This document shows, piece by piece, positions 17,126 to 26,391 of a DNA stretch of 64,000 nucleotides; the stretch's first letter is position 1; every line of letters begins with the position of its first letter. This DNA comes from Gammaproteobacteria bacterium (lineage in GTDB: Bacteria; Pseudomonadota; Gammaproteobacteria; Pseudomonadales; Pseudohongiellaceae). A program made the position numbers and the translations under genes. The stretch is taken from positions 26,887-90,886 of the forward strand of contig JAQWPL010000024.1 of assembly GCA_029245395.1 (NCBI GenBank). Reading direction: 5' to 3'. A model generated the notes under the pieces. It had not been told where the DNA came from. It saw nothing but the letters and a program-made list of their open reading frames with translations, and did not search any database.

Positions 17126-19510
17126 ATGCATCTAGTCCGCAAACTATTTTTATCAAGCGCTGCGTTTATATTGCTGCCAGTGTTGGCCTATGCCCAGTCG
17201 TTGGAGGACAGTGACGGCAAGCAATTGGTTGAGGAATATTGTCTCTCCTGCCATAACGACGAAGATTATGCGGGTAGCCTTGATTTGTCGCTGCTCTTAG
17301 CCGATGACATTGCTCCTCATCAGGACACCTGGGAAAAAGTCATCAGGAAACTGCGTGCAGGGATGATGCCCCCACCTGGGGAATCACGGCCGGATGAGAG
17401 TGACTACCTTGAGTTAACCCAGGGACTGGAGAACTGGGTAGATGCCCATTCACCGCGTTATCCTGGCAGCGTCACATTGCACCGACTCAATAGGACTGAA
17501 TATGCCAATGCCATTCGTGATCTGCTTGAGCTGGAAATAGATCCGACACTGTTGCTGCCATCAGATACGTTGGCCAGGGGTTTCGATAACTTGGCAGGTT
17601 CACTGTCGTTGTCCTCGACACAACTGGAAGCGTATTCCACAGCAGCAACAAAAATTGCCAGCATGGCGTTGGGCTATTTAAGATCTCCCACAGAAGCCAC
17701 CTTTATTCCGCCGGGAGATACTTCACAGAGTCAGCAGTTGGAAGGAATGCCTTTTGGTACACGGGGTGGCATGGTGGTGAAGCATACTTTTCCTGCTGAC
17801 GGGGATTACAAAATCATCATCAAAAATCATCGAGTAGGCACTTTCATGTCCGGTGAACAACTGGAAATCAGTATTGATGGTGAGCGGGTACATTTGTTTG
17901 ACTACACCAACCTGGGCAGGGGCCGCGGAGAAGCGGGGGAAGGGGATCTGTCAGTCACTATACCTGTCAAATCAGGCAGCCAGGCAGTGGGTGTTACTTT
18001 TATTGCTACGAATTACCGACCCAGCTTCAGCACGATCAAGCAGTACGACCGTAAATCTCTGGAAAATGAAATGTTGCCAGGGCTGTATAACTATCCGGAA
18101 ATTGGTTTTCTGCGTATTCAGGGCCCCTTCAATCCAAGCCAGCCAATAGATTCACCCAGTATTCGAAAAGTCTACACATGCCGTCCCGGCAACCAGGAGC
18201 AGGAAGTGAGCTGTGCGCGACAAATTCTTTCTACCCTGGCAGGCAAGGCATACAGGCGTCCAATCAATGAACAGGATATGGTCCCTTTGCTGGCATTTTT
18301 CGAAGAAGGTCGCAGCAACGGATCCTTTGAGGAAGGCATAGAACTGGCCCTGGCCCGGGTTCTGGCCAGCCCGAACTTTCTGCTTCGCGTTGAACAGGAA
18401 CCGGAAGCACTTGAACCAGGCGAAAGCTACTCAATCTCCGAGCTTGAACTGGCGTCCAGACTGTCGTTTTTTCTCTGGAGCAGCATTCCCGATGACGAAC
18501 TGATTGGCCTGGCTACCAGTAATCGCCTGCGGGAGCCGGGAGTATTGGACCAACAAGTGAAACGGATGCTGGCAGATCCACGCTCTGTATCACTGGTTAA
18601 CAATTTTGCTACTCAGTGGTTTTATTTGCGTAACCTGGACATCACCTATCCTGATGGCATTTATTATCCTGACTGGGATGATGAATTGCGTCAGAGCTTT
18701 AGGCGCGAACTGGAGCTATTTTTTGACAGCATTATTCGTGAAGATCGCAGCATCGTTGATCTTCTCGATGCCGACTATACCTTTATCAATGAACGGCTGG
18801 CTGTCCACTACGGCATTCCCAATATTTATGGTGCGCATTTCCGGCGAGTGGCTCTGGGTCCTGAATTGGACTATCGGCGGGGACTGCTTGGTAAAGGCAG
18901 TTTCCTTGCAGTTACTTTCACCCAGAATTTCCGCTCCTCTCCAGTAAAGCGTGGTGTCTGGGTACTGGAAAATATATTAGGCACACCGCCCCCGGAGCCT
19001 CCCGCGAATGTACCTGCGCTTGAGGAAACTGAAGGTGAGAACGTAATCAGCACCCTGCGTGACCAGATGGAGTTGCATCGTCAGGATCCGGTTTGTGCCT
19101 CATGCCACAGAATTATGGATGGCATCGGCTTTGCTCTGGAAGTGTTTGACGCCGATGGCAAGTTTCGCCCAGTGAATGGACATCCGCGGAAATGGTCGGG
19201 CGTGGCCATGCCGGTAAATACTTCTGTGGAGTTGTGGGACGGCAACCGGGTCGATGGGCCTGTAGAACTGCGCAATAATCTTGTTAAGTACTCACCCCAG
19301 TTTGTCCGCTTTGCAGTAGAAAAACTGATGACATTTGGGCTGGGCAGAGGCGTGGAATATTATGATATGCCGGTGATCAGGGAAATAGTTAATGCATCAG
19401 CCGAAGAGGATTACCGGTTTTCGTCCCTGGTACTGGGTATTGTGAACAGCGCGCCATTCCAGAGCAGGGTGAAACAGAATTCAGAAAATGACACACTAGC
19501 GAATAGATAA
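17126..19510 (+). CDS. Large secreted cytochrome-like protein, DUF1587/1595/1592/1588/1585 (copy 1)
   Basis: A 794-residue exported protein (leader ends VLAYAQ). In order: a cytochrome-like N-terminus with CLSCH in EEYCLSCHNDEDYAGSLDL and RAGMMPPPG; DUF1587 (LHRLNRTEYANAIRDLL); a beta-rich middle; DUF1595 (LAGKAYRRPINEQD); DUF1592 (ELASRLSFFLWSSIPDDEL); DUF1588 (GSFLAVTFTQNFRSSPVKRG) with a second heme motif CASCH; and DUF1585 (LMTFGLGRGVEYYDMP). This is the architecture of the planctomycete-type cytochrome family, of unsettled function. The ATG at 17126 is chosen over 17105 because AGGTGG precedes it. A DUF1552 gene follows, as in the other two copies here. Confidence 0.9.
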   Translation: MHLVRKLFLSSAAFILLPVLAYAQSLEDSDGKQLVEEYCLSCHNDEDYAGSLDLSLLLADDIAPHQDTWEKVIRKLRAGMMPPPGESRPDESDYLELTQGLENWVDAHSPRYPGSVTLHRLNRTEYANAIRDLLELEIDPTLLLPSDTLARGFDNLAGSLSLSSTQLEAYSTAATKIASMALGYLRSPTEATFIPPGDTSQSQQLEGMPFGTRGGMVVKHTFPADGDYKIIIKNHRVGTFMSGEQLEISIDGERVHLFDYTNLGRGRGEAGEGDLSVTIPVKSGSQAVGVTFIATNYRPSFSTIKQYDRKSLENEMLPGLYNYPEIGFLRIQGPFNPSQPIDSPSIRKVYTCRPGNQEQEVSCARQILSTLAGKAYRRPINEQDMVPLLAFFEEGRSNGSFEEGIELALARVLASPNFLLRVEQEPEALEPGESYSISELELASRLSFFLWSSIPDDELIGLATSNRLREPGVLDQQVKRMLADPRSVSLVNNFATQWFYLRNLDITYPDGIYYPDWDDELRQSFRRELELFFDSIIREDRSIVDLLDADYTFINERLAVHYGIPNIYGAHFRRVALGPELDYRRGLLGKGSFLAVTFTQNFRSSPVKRGVWVLENILGTPPPEPPANVPALEETEGENVISTLRDQMELHRQDPVCASCHRIMDGIGFALEVFDADGKFRPVNGHPRKWSGVAMPVNTSVELWDGNRVDGPVELRNNLVKYSPQFVRFAVEKLMTFGLGRGVEYYDMPVIREIVNASAEEDYRFSSLVLGIVNSAPFQSRVKQNSENDTLANR

Positions 19511-19602
19511 ACAGGCAACTGTTTTGCCGTGACCTGGCAAGGTTGACCTCAGTTACGTGGGAGCAATGGTGGTATCAATTAGTGGTATCAAAAGGAGGAA
19601 TA

Positions 19603-20940
19603 ATGAAATTTATCAGCAAAAAGTTTCTAGATAGGCGCACATTCCTGCGCGGATCAGGCACTACTATTGCCCTGCCACTCCTGGAAGCCATGATTCCGGC
19701 ATTGACTCCGTTGTCGGCTACTGCCGCTGCACCGGTCAAACGCTTCGTGGGTATTTGGCATCCCCATGGTGCTGCACCTGGCTACTGGAGTCCTATAACG
19801 GCAGGAAGCGACTTTGAATTTTCTTATATCACCAAGCCCCTGGAGCCATACCGTGATCGCATTACTTTAATCACAGGCCTTGATGTCCCGGAAGCCTATT
19901 CCACAGAGGAAGAACCTGGCGGGAATCATGCCCGAGGTGCAGTATTTCTTTCTGGTGCACGCCCACGTAGAAACGCAGTCAGTCCTTATTTGGGAACTAC
20001 CCTCGACCAGATTATCGCCAGAGAATTCGGCCAGGATAATATCCTGCCTTCAATTCAACTTGGCGTGGAGGATGCCGGCAACTACGGCAATTGCAACTGG
20101 GGCTATAGCTGCGCCTACACCAACAGTATTTCGTGGCCAACACCAACCCAGTTTCTGCCTACGCAAATTAATCCTTATGTAGCCTTTGAGCGCCTGTTTG
20201 GTTCCGGTGCAAGTCCTGAAGAGAGGCAGTTGGGCCGTATTCGCCGAGCCAGCATCCTTGATTCAGTGGCGGAGGAAATTCCCGCCCTGAAATTCAGCCT
20301 GAGCAATCAGGACCAGGTACGCCTTGATAATTATCTGGAAAATATCAGAGAACTGGAACGCCGGGTTCAGATTGCTATTAACAATGCGGTGGAAGAACCG
20401 GAGAACGGAATACCATTTGGCATTCCCCAAGGCAAAGATGAGCATTTTAAATTGATGTTTGATTTGATCGCTCTGGCTTTTGAAGGCGATATCACCCGTT
20501 CTGCCACTATGATGCTGGGTGTTGATATCACCTCGGCAACCTTTCCTGAATCAGGAACCAATGGCGCCTGGCACGGCACCTCCCACCATAGTGACAAACC
20601 GGCAAATATTGCAGATTACGCCAAGATGAATCGCTACCATGTGTCGATGCTGGCGTATTTCCTGGACAAGTTACAGAACATCAATGAAGGTGAAGGCACC
20701 GTACTGGATTATTCCCTTACCTATATGGGCAGTAATATGGGTAACTCCCATCGCCATGCCCATGAAAAAGTACCTGTTATCCTGGCTGGTGGTTTGGATG
20801 GTACTTTTCCCGGTAATCGACATATCGTATATCCCGATAACACTGAAAAAACCTCTAACATGCTGCTAAGGCTTATGCATTTATATGGGATCGACCAGAA
20901 TAGCATTGGTCAGAGCACACACCCCTTGTTAGAAGTTTGA
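19603..20940 (+). CDS. Tat-exported DUF1552 protein (copy 1)
   Basis: A 445-residue protein with a Tat-type leader (DRRTFLRGSGTTIALPLLEAM). The mature part begins with FVGIWHPHGAAPGYW and contains GGNHARGAVFLSG, LERRVQIAI, and GTVLDYSLTYMGSNMGNSHRH, the hallmarks of DUF1552, whose fold resembles the sulfatase-like/DUF1501 group. Function unknown; export through Tat implies folding, perhaps with a cofactor, before export. The ATG at 19603 has AAGGAGGA just upstream. It always follows the DUF1592 gene in this window. Confidence 0.9.
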   Translation: MKFISKKFLDRRTFLRGSGTTIALPLLEAMIPALTPLSATAAAPVKRFVGIWHPHGAAPGYWSPITAGSDFEFSYITKPLEPYRDRITLITGLDVPEAYSTEEEPGGNHARGAVFLSGARPRRNAVSPYLGTTLDQIIAREFGQDNILPSIQLGVEDAGNYGNCNWGYSCAYTNSISWPTPTQFLPTQINPYVAFERLFGSGASPEERQLGRIRRASILDSVAEEIPALKFSLSNQDQVRLDNYLENIRELERRVQIAINNAVEEPENGIPFGIPQGKDEHFKLMFDLIALAFEGDITRSATMMLGVDITSATFPESGTNGAWHGTSHHSDKPANIADYAKMNRYHVSMLAYFLDKLQNINEGEGTVLDYSLTYMGSNMGNSHRHAHEKVPVILAGGLDGTFPGNRHIVYPDNTEKTSNMLLRLMHLYGIDQNSIGQSTHPLLEV

Positions 20941-20982
20941 GAGTTGGATGTTTGAGAGATGGATGTTTAAAGTTGGATGCCT
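20938..20982 (+). repeat. Three short tandem repeats of 15 bases
   Basis: Two near-identical 15-base units, TGAGAGTTGGATGTT and TGAGAGATGGATGTT, and a third weaker copy TAAAGTTGGATGCC, begin at the DUF1552 stop codon. They fill the gap before the small cytochrome-like gene and probably arose by slippage. Confidence 0.6.
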
Positions 20983-21003
20983 GAATTTACTGATCGCTCA
21001 AAA

Positions 21004-21555
21004 ATGAAACTGATGCCTGCTTCAGCCAAAATTTCTCCGCTGTTTTTCCTGCTGCTGATCAGCTGGACAAATATGGCCTGGTCTCAGCAGATTCGGCCAC
21101 ATGTCCCCCTTCCCGATGAGCCTGTCAGAAGCGCGATCTTCGAAGAGTGCAGCGCCTGTCATGGTATTGATGAGTATGCCTACCATGCCCAGGATAAATC
21201 CGGCTGGCAGAATTTATTAACAGAGCTGCACGGTGATTCTCCGCAGTTGAGTGTATCGAGTAGTAACTCGGAAATATTGCTGAATTATCTTTCGGAAAAC
21301 TTTGGGCCTGAACGAAATCCCTTTCCACGTGAATATATACCACAGCCAGTCGAGGAAATATTCAGTGACGTTGATGCGCAGAATTTTCTCGAGCTAACCT
21401 GCACAGAATGTCATGAAATCAGGGTATATGATCGCAATGGTCCAACAGGATACTGGCGTAACCTGATACTGGAAATGCGCGGCAATGGTGCCCAGTTAAG
21501 TGATGAAAATCTGGAACGTTTAGTGGAGTGGCTGGCCAGAACACAGGGCCCTTGA
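21004..21555 (+). CDS. Secreted protein with two cytochrome-like CxxCH motifs
   Basis: About 183 residues with a leader ending NMAWSQQ. Two similar halves each contain a heme motif, CSACH in EECSACHGIDEYAY and CTECH in TCTECHEIRVYDRN, each followed by a tryptophan-containing helix (SGWQNLLTEL, GYWRNLILEM). It is probably a small diheme cytochrome c acting with the DUF1592/DUF1552 pair. The start is uncertain: ATG at 20977 or 21004; neither has a strong ribosome binding site, and 21004 gives the better leader. Only this one of the three gene sets has such a gene. Confidence 0.75.
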   Translation: MKLMPASAKISPLFFLLLISWTNMAWSQQIRPHVPLPDEPVRSAIFEECSACHGIDEYAYHAQDKSGWQNLLTELHGDSPQLSVSSSNSEILLNYLSENFGPERNPFPREYIPQPVEEIFSDVDAQNFLELTCTECHEIRVYDRNGPTGYWRNLILEMRGNGAQLSDENLERLVEWLARTQGP

Positions 21556-21568
21556 TCTGGATAACCTT

Positions 21569-23290
21569 ATGAGAAAAATAATCAAACGACTAGTTAATAC
21601 TCTCTGTCTCCGTGTTATGTGCGTGCTGCTTGGTTTTCTTACCAGTTCACTGACTCAGGCCAGTGACATAGCAGACGCCGCCATGGCGGGCGATTTTGGC
21701 CAGGTCAATGCGTTGATCAGTCAGGGTATCGATGTCAATGAAGCACAAGTGGATGGGAATACTGCCTTGCATTGGGCTGTCCGCTTTGATGACGTGGATA
21801 TGGCTACAAGACTCATGGCTGCAGGTGCAGATGTTGCGGCAGTTAACCGGGTCTTAGCACCGCCAATGCTTTTGGCTGCCATTAATGGCAGTGCAGCAAT
21901 GATCAAACTATTACTGGATCATGGCGCCGATCCTAATGCGCCACTTTCCGTCACTGGTGACACTCCGTTAATGCTAGCGGCGCGCACGGGTTTACCCGAA
22001 GCGGTCAATGTGCTGCTCAAGGCGAATGCCGAGATTAATGCCAGGGAAACCTGGGGAGGTGGCACAGCTTTAATGTACGCTGTTGCTGAAGGGCATAGCG
22101 AAGTGGCCGCCATACTGATTCAAGCGGGAGCAGAAGTTGATGCTCGCACCGATTTCATCCCCCGCAATACGGGTCGTGGGCTACAGTTTGAGGGCTTACC
22201 ACCCAGGGCACGTTTGCCTGATGAAATTGGGCCCCAGGTACATACCAGTGGAGAAATGACACCCTTGCTGATTTCAGCCAGAGAGGGGCATCTGGAGTCA
22301 GTGCAACTTTTGATCGAGTCCGGGGCAGATATCAATGCCCGTGCTGCTGATGGCAAGGATGTGCTCAGTCTGGCTATCTACAACGGTAATTACGAGGTCG
22401 CTAGTCTGATTGTGGAGAGTGGGGCTGATTTAAATCATGCCGATGCCAGAGGATTTACTGCGCTGTTCTGGGCTGTGGATCGCCGTAATATGGAAACGGC
22501 GCCAAATTTCCCCTGGATCATCACTGAGGATCCCTTACCCCTGGTGCATCAACTACTGGATGCAGGAGCTGATCCTAATATCATCATCAACGAGACTCCC
22601 ACGGCGTTGATGCGGGAAGGCTCACCACGGATTGTGTTTGCCACTGCGTTGATGCGAGCGGCCTTTTCCGGGGATCCAGAACTTGTCCGCTTGTTGTTGG
22701 CTTATGGCGCAGATCCATTTATCCGCTCCAGTGATGATGAAACAGCGTTGAACGCGGCAGCTGGACTTGGTTTTATAGATGGATTTCACAAAGCGCGGCC
22801 TTTAACTGAAAGGCTTGAAGCGGTCAGGATACTGGTAGAACTGGGTCTTGATGTGAACTGGCATGACGATTACGGAATTACTCCGTTGATGATTGCGGCT
22901 AATCTGGGTGATGTAGGAATTATTCAATACCTGGTGGACAGTGGGGCTGATATGGGGGCATTTGATCTGGGCGAGAAAAATGACGGTGTTTTCGGTGCCA
23001 GCATTGAACCCCTGATGCCAATTGATTATGCCATTGGTGTAGGTACCTTCCGGCCCAACAATGCCATCGTTTTTAATGAGGAAGCAGTTACTTTGATGAG
23101 CCTGCTGATGGAAGAAAAGGGTATAGAGCACGTCACCTCGGAGTGTTCTCTACGAGGATTCACCTGTTCCACAGTTGTTATGGATCCAAAATTTGCCACT
23201 CCAGCAGATATTGCCCGGGCTCGTGCCTTCCAGAAAGGTTACCAGGTTGATGATATTAGCAAGGGCACAGGACTGGAAGTTGCTGAATAA
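21569..23290 (+). CDS. Secreted ankyrin-repeat protein (copy 1)
   Basis: A 573-residue protein with a leader ending SLTQASD. It consists almost wholly of ankyrin repeats: repeated GNTALHWAV, GDTPLMLAARTG, LLIESGADINAR, LLLAYGADPF and GITPLMIAAN. Some repeats carry inserts. It is a binding scaffold outside the cytoplasm by inference from the signal peptide. It lies 13 bases after the small cytochrome gene and closes the first DUF1592/DUF1552/ankyrin set. Confidence 0.9.
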   Translation: MRKIIKRLVNTLCLRVMCVLLGFLTSSLTQASDIADAAMAGDFGQVNALISQGIDVNEAQVDGNTALHWAVRFDDVDMATRLMAAGADVAAVNRVLAPPMLLAAINGSAAMIKLLLDHGADPNAPLSVTGDTPLMLAARTGLPEAVNVLLKANAEINARETWGGGTALMYAVAEGHSEVAAILIQAGAEVDARTDFIPRNTGRGLQFEGLPPRARLPDEIGPQVHTSGEMTPLLISAREGHLESVQLLIESGADINARAADGKDVLSLAIYNGNYEVASLIVESGADLNHADARGFTALFWAVDRRNMETAPNFPWIITEDPLPLVHQLLDAGADPNIIINETPTALMREGSPRIVFATALMRAAFSGDPELVRLLLAYGADPFIRSSDDETALNAAAGLGFIDGFHKARPLTERLEAVRILVELGLDVNWHDDYGITPLMIAANLGDVGIIQYLVDSGADMGAFDLGEKNDGVFGASIEPLMPIDYAIGVGTFRPNNAIVFNEEAVTLMSLLMEEKGIEHVTSECSLRGFTCSTVVMDPKFATPADIARARAFQKGYQVDDISKGTGLEVAE

Positions 23291-23310
23291 AGTCACTGTC
23301 CCCTTGTAGT

Positions 23311-24333
23311 TTAGCTCTCGACAACCTCTTGATGGATTTTAAGTAAGTCCAGAATAGTTTCTGGTTCACGTCTGCCAAATCCGCATTCCGTGGCAATACT
23401 GTAGTCCGCAATAATTTTATTTGCAGCTCGCATTCGCTCCTGAGTGCCAGCAACTCCATCAGTGTAATGGATTAAGCCAAGTACTAGTTCTGCGTCATTA
23501 ATATTCAGATTTTCAAGTGCTTGAAAGTAAGCTTCATCATTTCTCTCACGCAAAACTGGCATATGAAAATAGGAAATATTTCTTTTCGATTTCCCCTGCA
23601 ATGCATTGGCATATTTAACGCAATTACCTAAATCATCCGGTTCAATAATATGTTTGTGCCCAGGATCTCCATAGCAAAGATGGATGCCTGACTGAACGTC
23701 ATCCGGAATTTGGTCTACTAAATTGGTCACTCTCTCGATGCTGCCATCAAAAGTATCTGCATAGGGTAGAGGGAAATTCCCTTCATACGCCACCAGTTCA
23801 TGAGCAATGTCCCACTGGACGGCTAATTCGTGGTATGGAATCTTCTCTAATATAGTATGTACTTCCTGTTCCATTGCTCGCGTATAGGCAGGCTCTACCA
23901 GGCTTCTATGTCCAGGTGAAACAAAGGCCATAATCACAGCGACAGGCGTTGGAATAGACACCTGGAAACGTGTTTGCTCCGGAATGACCCCATCATTTTT
24001 CAACTGCGTGAAGATCTTGTAAGAGGATATCGCTTCCTCGGCATAGCCAACGGGTTCGAAACTCAGCTCACCAGCTTTATCAGGATCTTTCAAACTATAT
24101 AGCTTTGTTTGGTTGGCTGTATCCGTCAGTTTTTCCCGGTCAGCTTCAAATTCAAAGGCGGGGTGTTGTTGAAAGACTTCGCCTTGCCATTGCACCCAGT
24201 AATGCCGTTTTCCGGTTTCACCGTCAGGATAACGCGTTGCCTTGTTTCCAATAACTTCGCTTAACGTGCGAAAAACGGTCTCCGCATCCTCAAGACCGAT
24301 GCTGCCCACAAAATGAATATTATTTATTGTCAT
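23311..24333 (-). CDS. MetE/UROD-like TIM-barrel protein
   Basis: A 340-residue cytoplasmic protein resembling the C-terminal catalytic barrel of cobalamin-independent methionine synthase. It contains RYPDGETGKRHYWVQWQ, SIPTPVAVIMAFV, LAVQWDIAHEL, GIHLCYGDPGHKH and YSIATECGFGRR. H218, C220 and C317 correspond to MetE zinc ligands; the Glu ligand is less clear. There is no N-terminal MetE half. Such stand-alone proteins are often methyltransferases of unknown substrate. Upstream a 31-codon ORF ends three bases before its ATG. Its 3' end converges with the ankyrin gene. Confidence 0.75.
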   Translation of the reverse strand: MTINNIHFVGSIGLEDAETVFRTLSEVIGNKATRYPDGETGKRHYWVQWQGEVFQQHPAFEFEADREKLTDTANQTKLYSLKDPDKAGELSFEPVGYAEEAISSYKIFTQLKNDGVIPEQTRFQVSIPTPVAVIMAFVSPGHRSLVEPAYTRAMEQEVHTILEKIPYHELAVQWDIAHELVAYEGNFPLPYADTFDGSIERVTNLVDQIPDDVQSGIHLCYGDPGHKHIIEPDDLGNCVKYANALQGKSKRNISYFHMPVLRERNDEAYFQALENLNINDAELVLGLIHYTDGVAGTQERMRAANKIIADYSIATECGFGRREPETILDLLKIHQEVVES

Positions 24334-24336
24334 AAC

Positions 24337-24432
24337 TCAGTCTAGAGCATCTTCTAACACGACCAGTAACCGAGACCATGCCTGCTCGGCCTGCTGTTTT
24401 TCCCAGTCTTTTATGGTTTGCTCATCACACAT
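24337..24432 (-). CDS. 31-residue ORF immediately upstream of the MetE-like gene
   Basis: This ORF starts at an ATG with AGGAG seven bases before it, a much better ribosome binding site than that of the MetE-like gene. It encodes a small acidic helix-like peptide beginning MCDEQTIKDWEKQQ, and its TGA stop lies one codon before and in frame with the MetE-like ATG. It is either a leader peptide that couples translation, or, less likely, an N-terminal extension read through the TGA as Sec (LEDALD-U-V-MTINN). No convincing hairpin follows the TGA. No known family recognised. Confidence 0.5.
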   Translation of the reverse strand: MCDEQTIKDWEKQQAEQAWSRLLVVLEDALD

Positions 24433-24527
24433 TGGAAAACTCCTGTTTTGCGTCTCGCTATTATATAGTGACACTTCACTTTTAAAAAATTCACAGCATT
24501 TTAAATACGTTCAATTGGAGAGGGTAA

Positions 24528-24992
24528 GTGCTGAAAAAAATACTGAAAGGCTTTTTGCTGCTCCTGGTACTACTAGTACTTGTGTTCGCGGGTTTTTTGT
24601 ACCAACAGGCCTTCAGTAGCCGTTCAATGACAGTCGCCTCCGGTCATGAAAATGGCCGATTACTGCCCTGTCCAGAATCCCCAAATTGCATTTCCAGCCA
24701 AATTTCACTCGATGACAGTCATTTTGTCGAGCCCATTGAAGATGCAGATGGGGGTAAGTGGATCAGTCTTTCTGCAACAATAAATGCAATGGATGGTACA
24801 GAACTGGTAAGACAAGCCGGTAATTATGCCTATTTTTCGTTTCAAACGCCGTTAATGGGGTTTGTTGATGACGTTGAGTTTTATTACACTCCTGAATCTG
24901 CTGTAATTCATGTACGTTCAGCCTCAAGGGTTGGCTATAGTGATGGCGACACCAACAGAAATCGGATTGAAGCGGTTCGATCAGCCTTATAA
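24528..24992 (+). CDS. DUF1499 family membrane-anchored protein
   Basis: A 154-residue protein with one N-terminal membrane segment (FLLLLVLLVLVFAGFLY). It has the DUF1499 signature: CPESPNCISSQ, a middle QTPLMGFVDDVEFYY block and the C-terminal ASRVGYSDGDTNRNRIEAV. Function unknown. The start is GTG at 24528, preceded by GGAGAGGG. It stands alone, 48 bases before the next gene. Confidence 0.88.
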   Translation: MLKKILKGFLLLLVLLVLVFAGFLYQQAFSSRSMTVASGHENGRLLPCPESPNCISSQISLDDSHFVEPIEDADGGKWISLSATINAMDGTELVRQAGNYAYFSFQTPLMGFVDDVEFYYTPESAVIHVRSASRVGYSDGDTNRNRIEAVRSAL

Positions 24993-25040
24993 ATGGCTTA
25001 ATCTCTTACTAAACAAGGGATAAATAGAAAGGAAATACAA

Positions 25041-25610
25041 ATGGTCAAACATACACTGGTTCGCCTTTGTTCAGCGACTGCACTGATGCTTATATTATTA
25101 GCAGGGTCTGCATCTGCGCAGGAAGTCACTATGGAGACCCTGTTAGACCGTATTCAGATTGAGGATATGCTGGTACGCTACTACTATGAGCTCTCACAGG
25201 GCAATGCTCATGAGATGTCAGAGTATTTCACTGTCGATGCGCTACTGGATGTGGATGGGACCATTGCTACTGGTCGTGACGAAATTGCCAAACTCTACGA
25301 AACACCGAACGATGAAGAGGCCAGGGAAGCTCGGGCTAACAGGGGAGTAGGTCATATGCTCCTGACCAATCCCGTAATAGAAGTAAAGGGCAACAGGGCT
25401 GTGGCCCACGTTATCTGGACGGGAGTCCTGAATCCTGGTGTTGGAGAGGAGCCAGGCCTTTATGAACAAGGTAGGGAAGACACTGAATTGCTCAAAGTGA
25501 GCGGCAAGTGGCTGATCAGTATGCGCTATATCAGTTCAGACAGCGGTATACCAGATCGCTTTGACCAGACCTATGAGCCAAGGGGTAATCCGTTAGCTGA
25601 TTGGGAATAA
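25041..25610 (+). CDS. Secreted NTF2/SnoaL-like protein
   Basis: A 189-residue protein with a leader ending GSASAQE, followed by an NTF2-like alpha+beta fold: LLDRIQIEDMLVRYYYELSQGN, DVDGTIATGRDEIAKLYE, GHMLLTNPVIEVKGNRAVAHV, and a final KVSGKWLISMRYI. The QIEDMLVRYY helix and conical barrel strands are typical of SnoaL-like proteins; the exported location is less usual. Substrate unknown. Confidence 0.8.
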   Translation: MVKHTLVRLCSATALMLILLAGSASAQEVTMETLLDRIQIEDMLVRYYYELSQGNAHEMSEYFTVDALLDVDGTIATGRDEIAKLYETPNDEEAREARANRGVGHMLLTNPVIEVKGNRAVAHVIWTGVLNPGVGEEPGLYEQGREDTELLKVSGKWLISMRYISSDSGIPDRFDQTYEPRGNPLADWE

Positions 25611-25661
25611 ACATTTTTTTAAAGAACTAAAAAAACTAAAACAAACTTGAGGGAATAAAAC

Positions 25662-26330
25662 ATGAAAATACTACGAACTTTTATCATATTGTTAATTTCA
25701 ATCACTTCGCTGATGTTGGCCGAGCTGTCAGTAGCCGCTGAGGCTGCAGCAGAACGCCCTGAAATGAGCTTTTTTATCACCAGCCGAGGTGTAGGTGATG
25801 GCGGTAATTTGGGTGGTCTGGCTGGTGCTGATGCCCATTGTCAGGTGCTGGCTGAGTCTGTTGGTTCCAATCTAATCTGGGCAGCCTACCTGAGCACGCA
25901 AGGACCCAATGGTGTTGATGCCAGAGACCGAATTGGTGATGGGCCATGGGCAAACTCAAAAGGTGTCGTCATGGCTACCAATTTAGACAGTCTCCATCAC
26001 GATAATTCTAATTTTAACTGGATGCATACTCGAGATGAGAACGGCCACCAGTTCGCCTCACGAATAGATGGCAACCCGGACTTTTCCGAGCATGATGCGC
26101 TGACGGGAACAGCAATGAATGGTACGGCAATGCCTGATGGCCCGGATCAGACCTGCAACAACTGGACAAGCAACAGTGAAGGCAGTGCCAGAGTAGGCCA
26201 TGCTGACCGTTACTCTTTTGTTATACCTGGTTCTTCCTGGAACTCAGCTCACGGTACACCGGGATGCACGCAAGCAAATCTGGTGCAGGTTGGTGGTGCA
26301 GGATTGTTATATTGTTTTGCCACTGATTAA
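25662..26330 (+). CDS. Secreted lectin-like protein (DUF1554/endostatin-like fold)
   Basis: A 222-residue exported protein (leader ending LSVAAEA). The start of the mature part, FFITSRGVGDGGNLGGLAGADAHC, with later WAAYLST, RIGDGPWAN and CNNWTS blocks, is typical of the DUF1554 lectin-like group related to collagen-type endostatin domains. Conserved cysteines suggest disulfides (ADAHC, QTCNNW, GTPGC, LLYCF). It probably binds extracellular ligands. It follows the NTF2-like gene after 51 bases. Confidence 0.75.
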   Translation: MKILRTFIILLISITSLMLAELSVAAEAAAERPEMSFFITSRGVGDGGNLGGLAGADAHCQVLAESVGSNLIWAAYLSTQGPNGVDARDRIGDGPWANSKGVVMATNLDSLHHDNSNFNWMHTRDENGHQFASRIDGNPDFSEHDALTGTAMNGTAMPDGPDQTCNNWTSNSEGSARVGHADRYSFVIPGSSWNSAHGTPGCTQANLVQVGGAGLLYCFATD

Positions 26331-26391
26331 AGACATGAACTTGCAGGGATAAGCATGAACTTAAAAAAGAAAAGATTGAGAGGATAGAACA

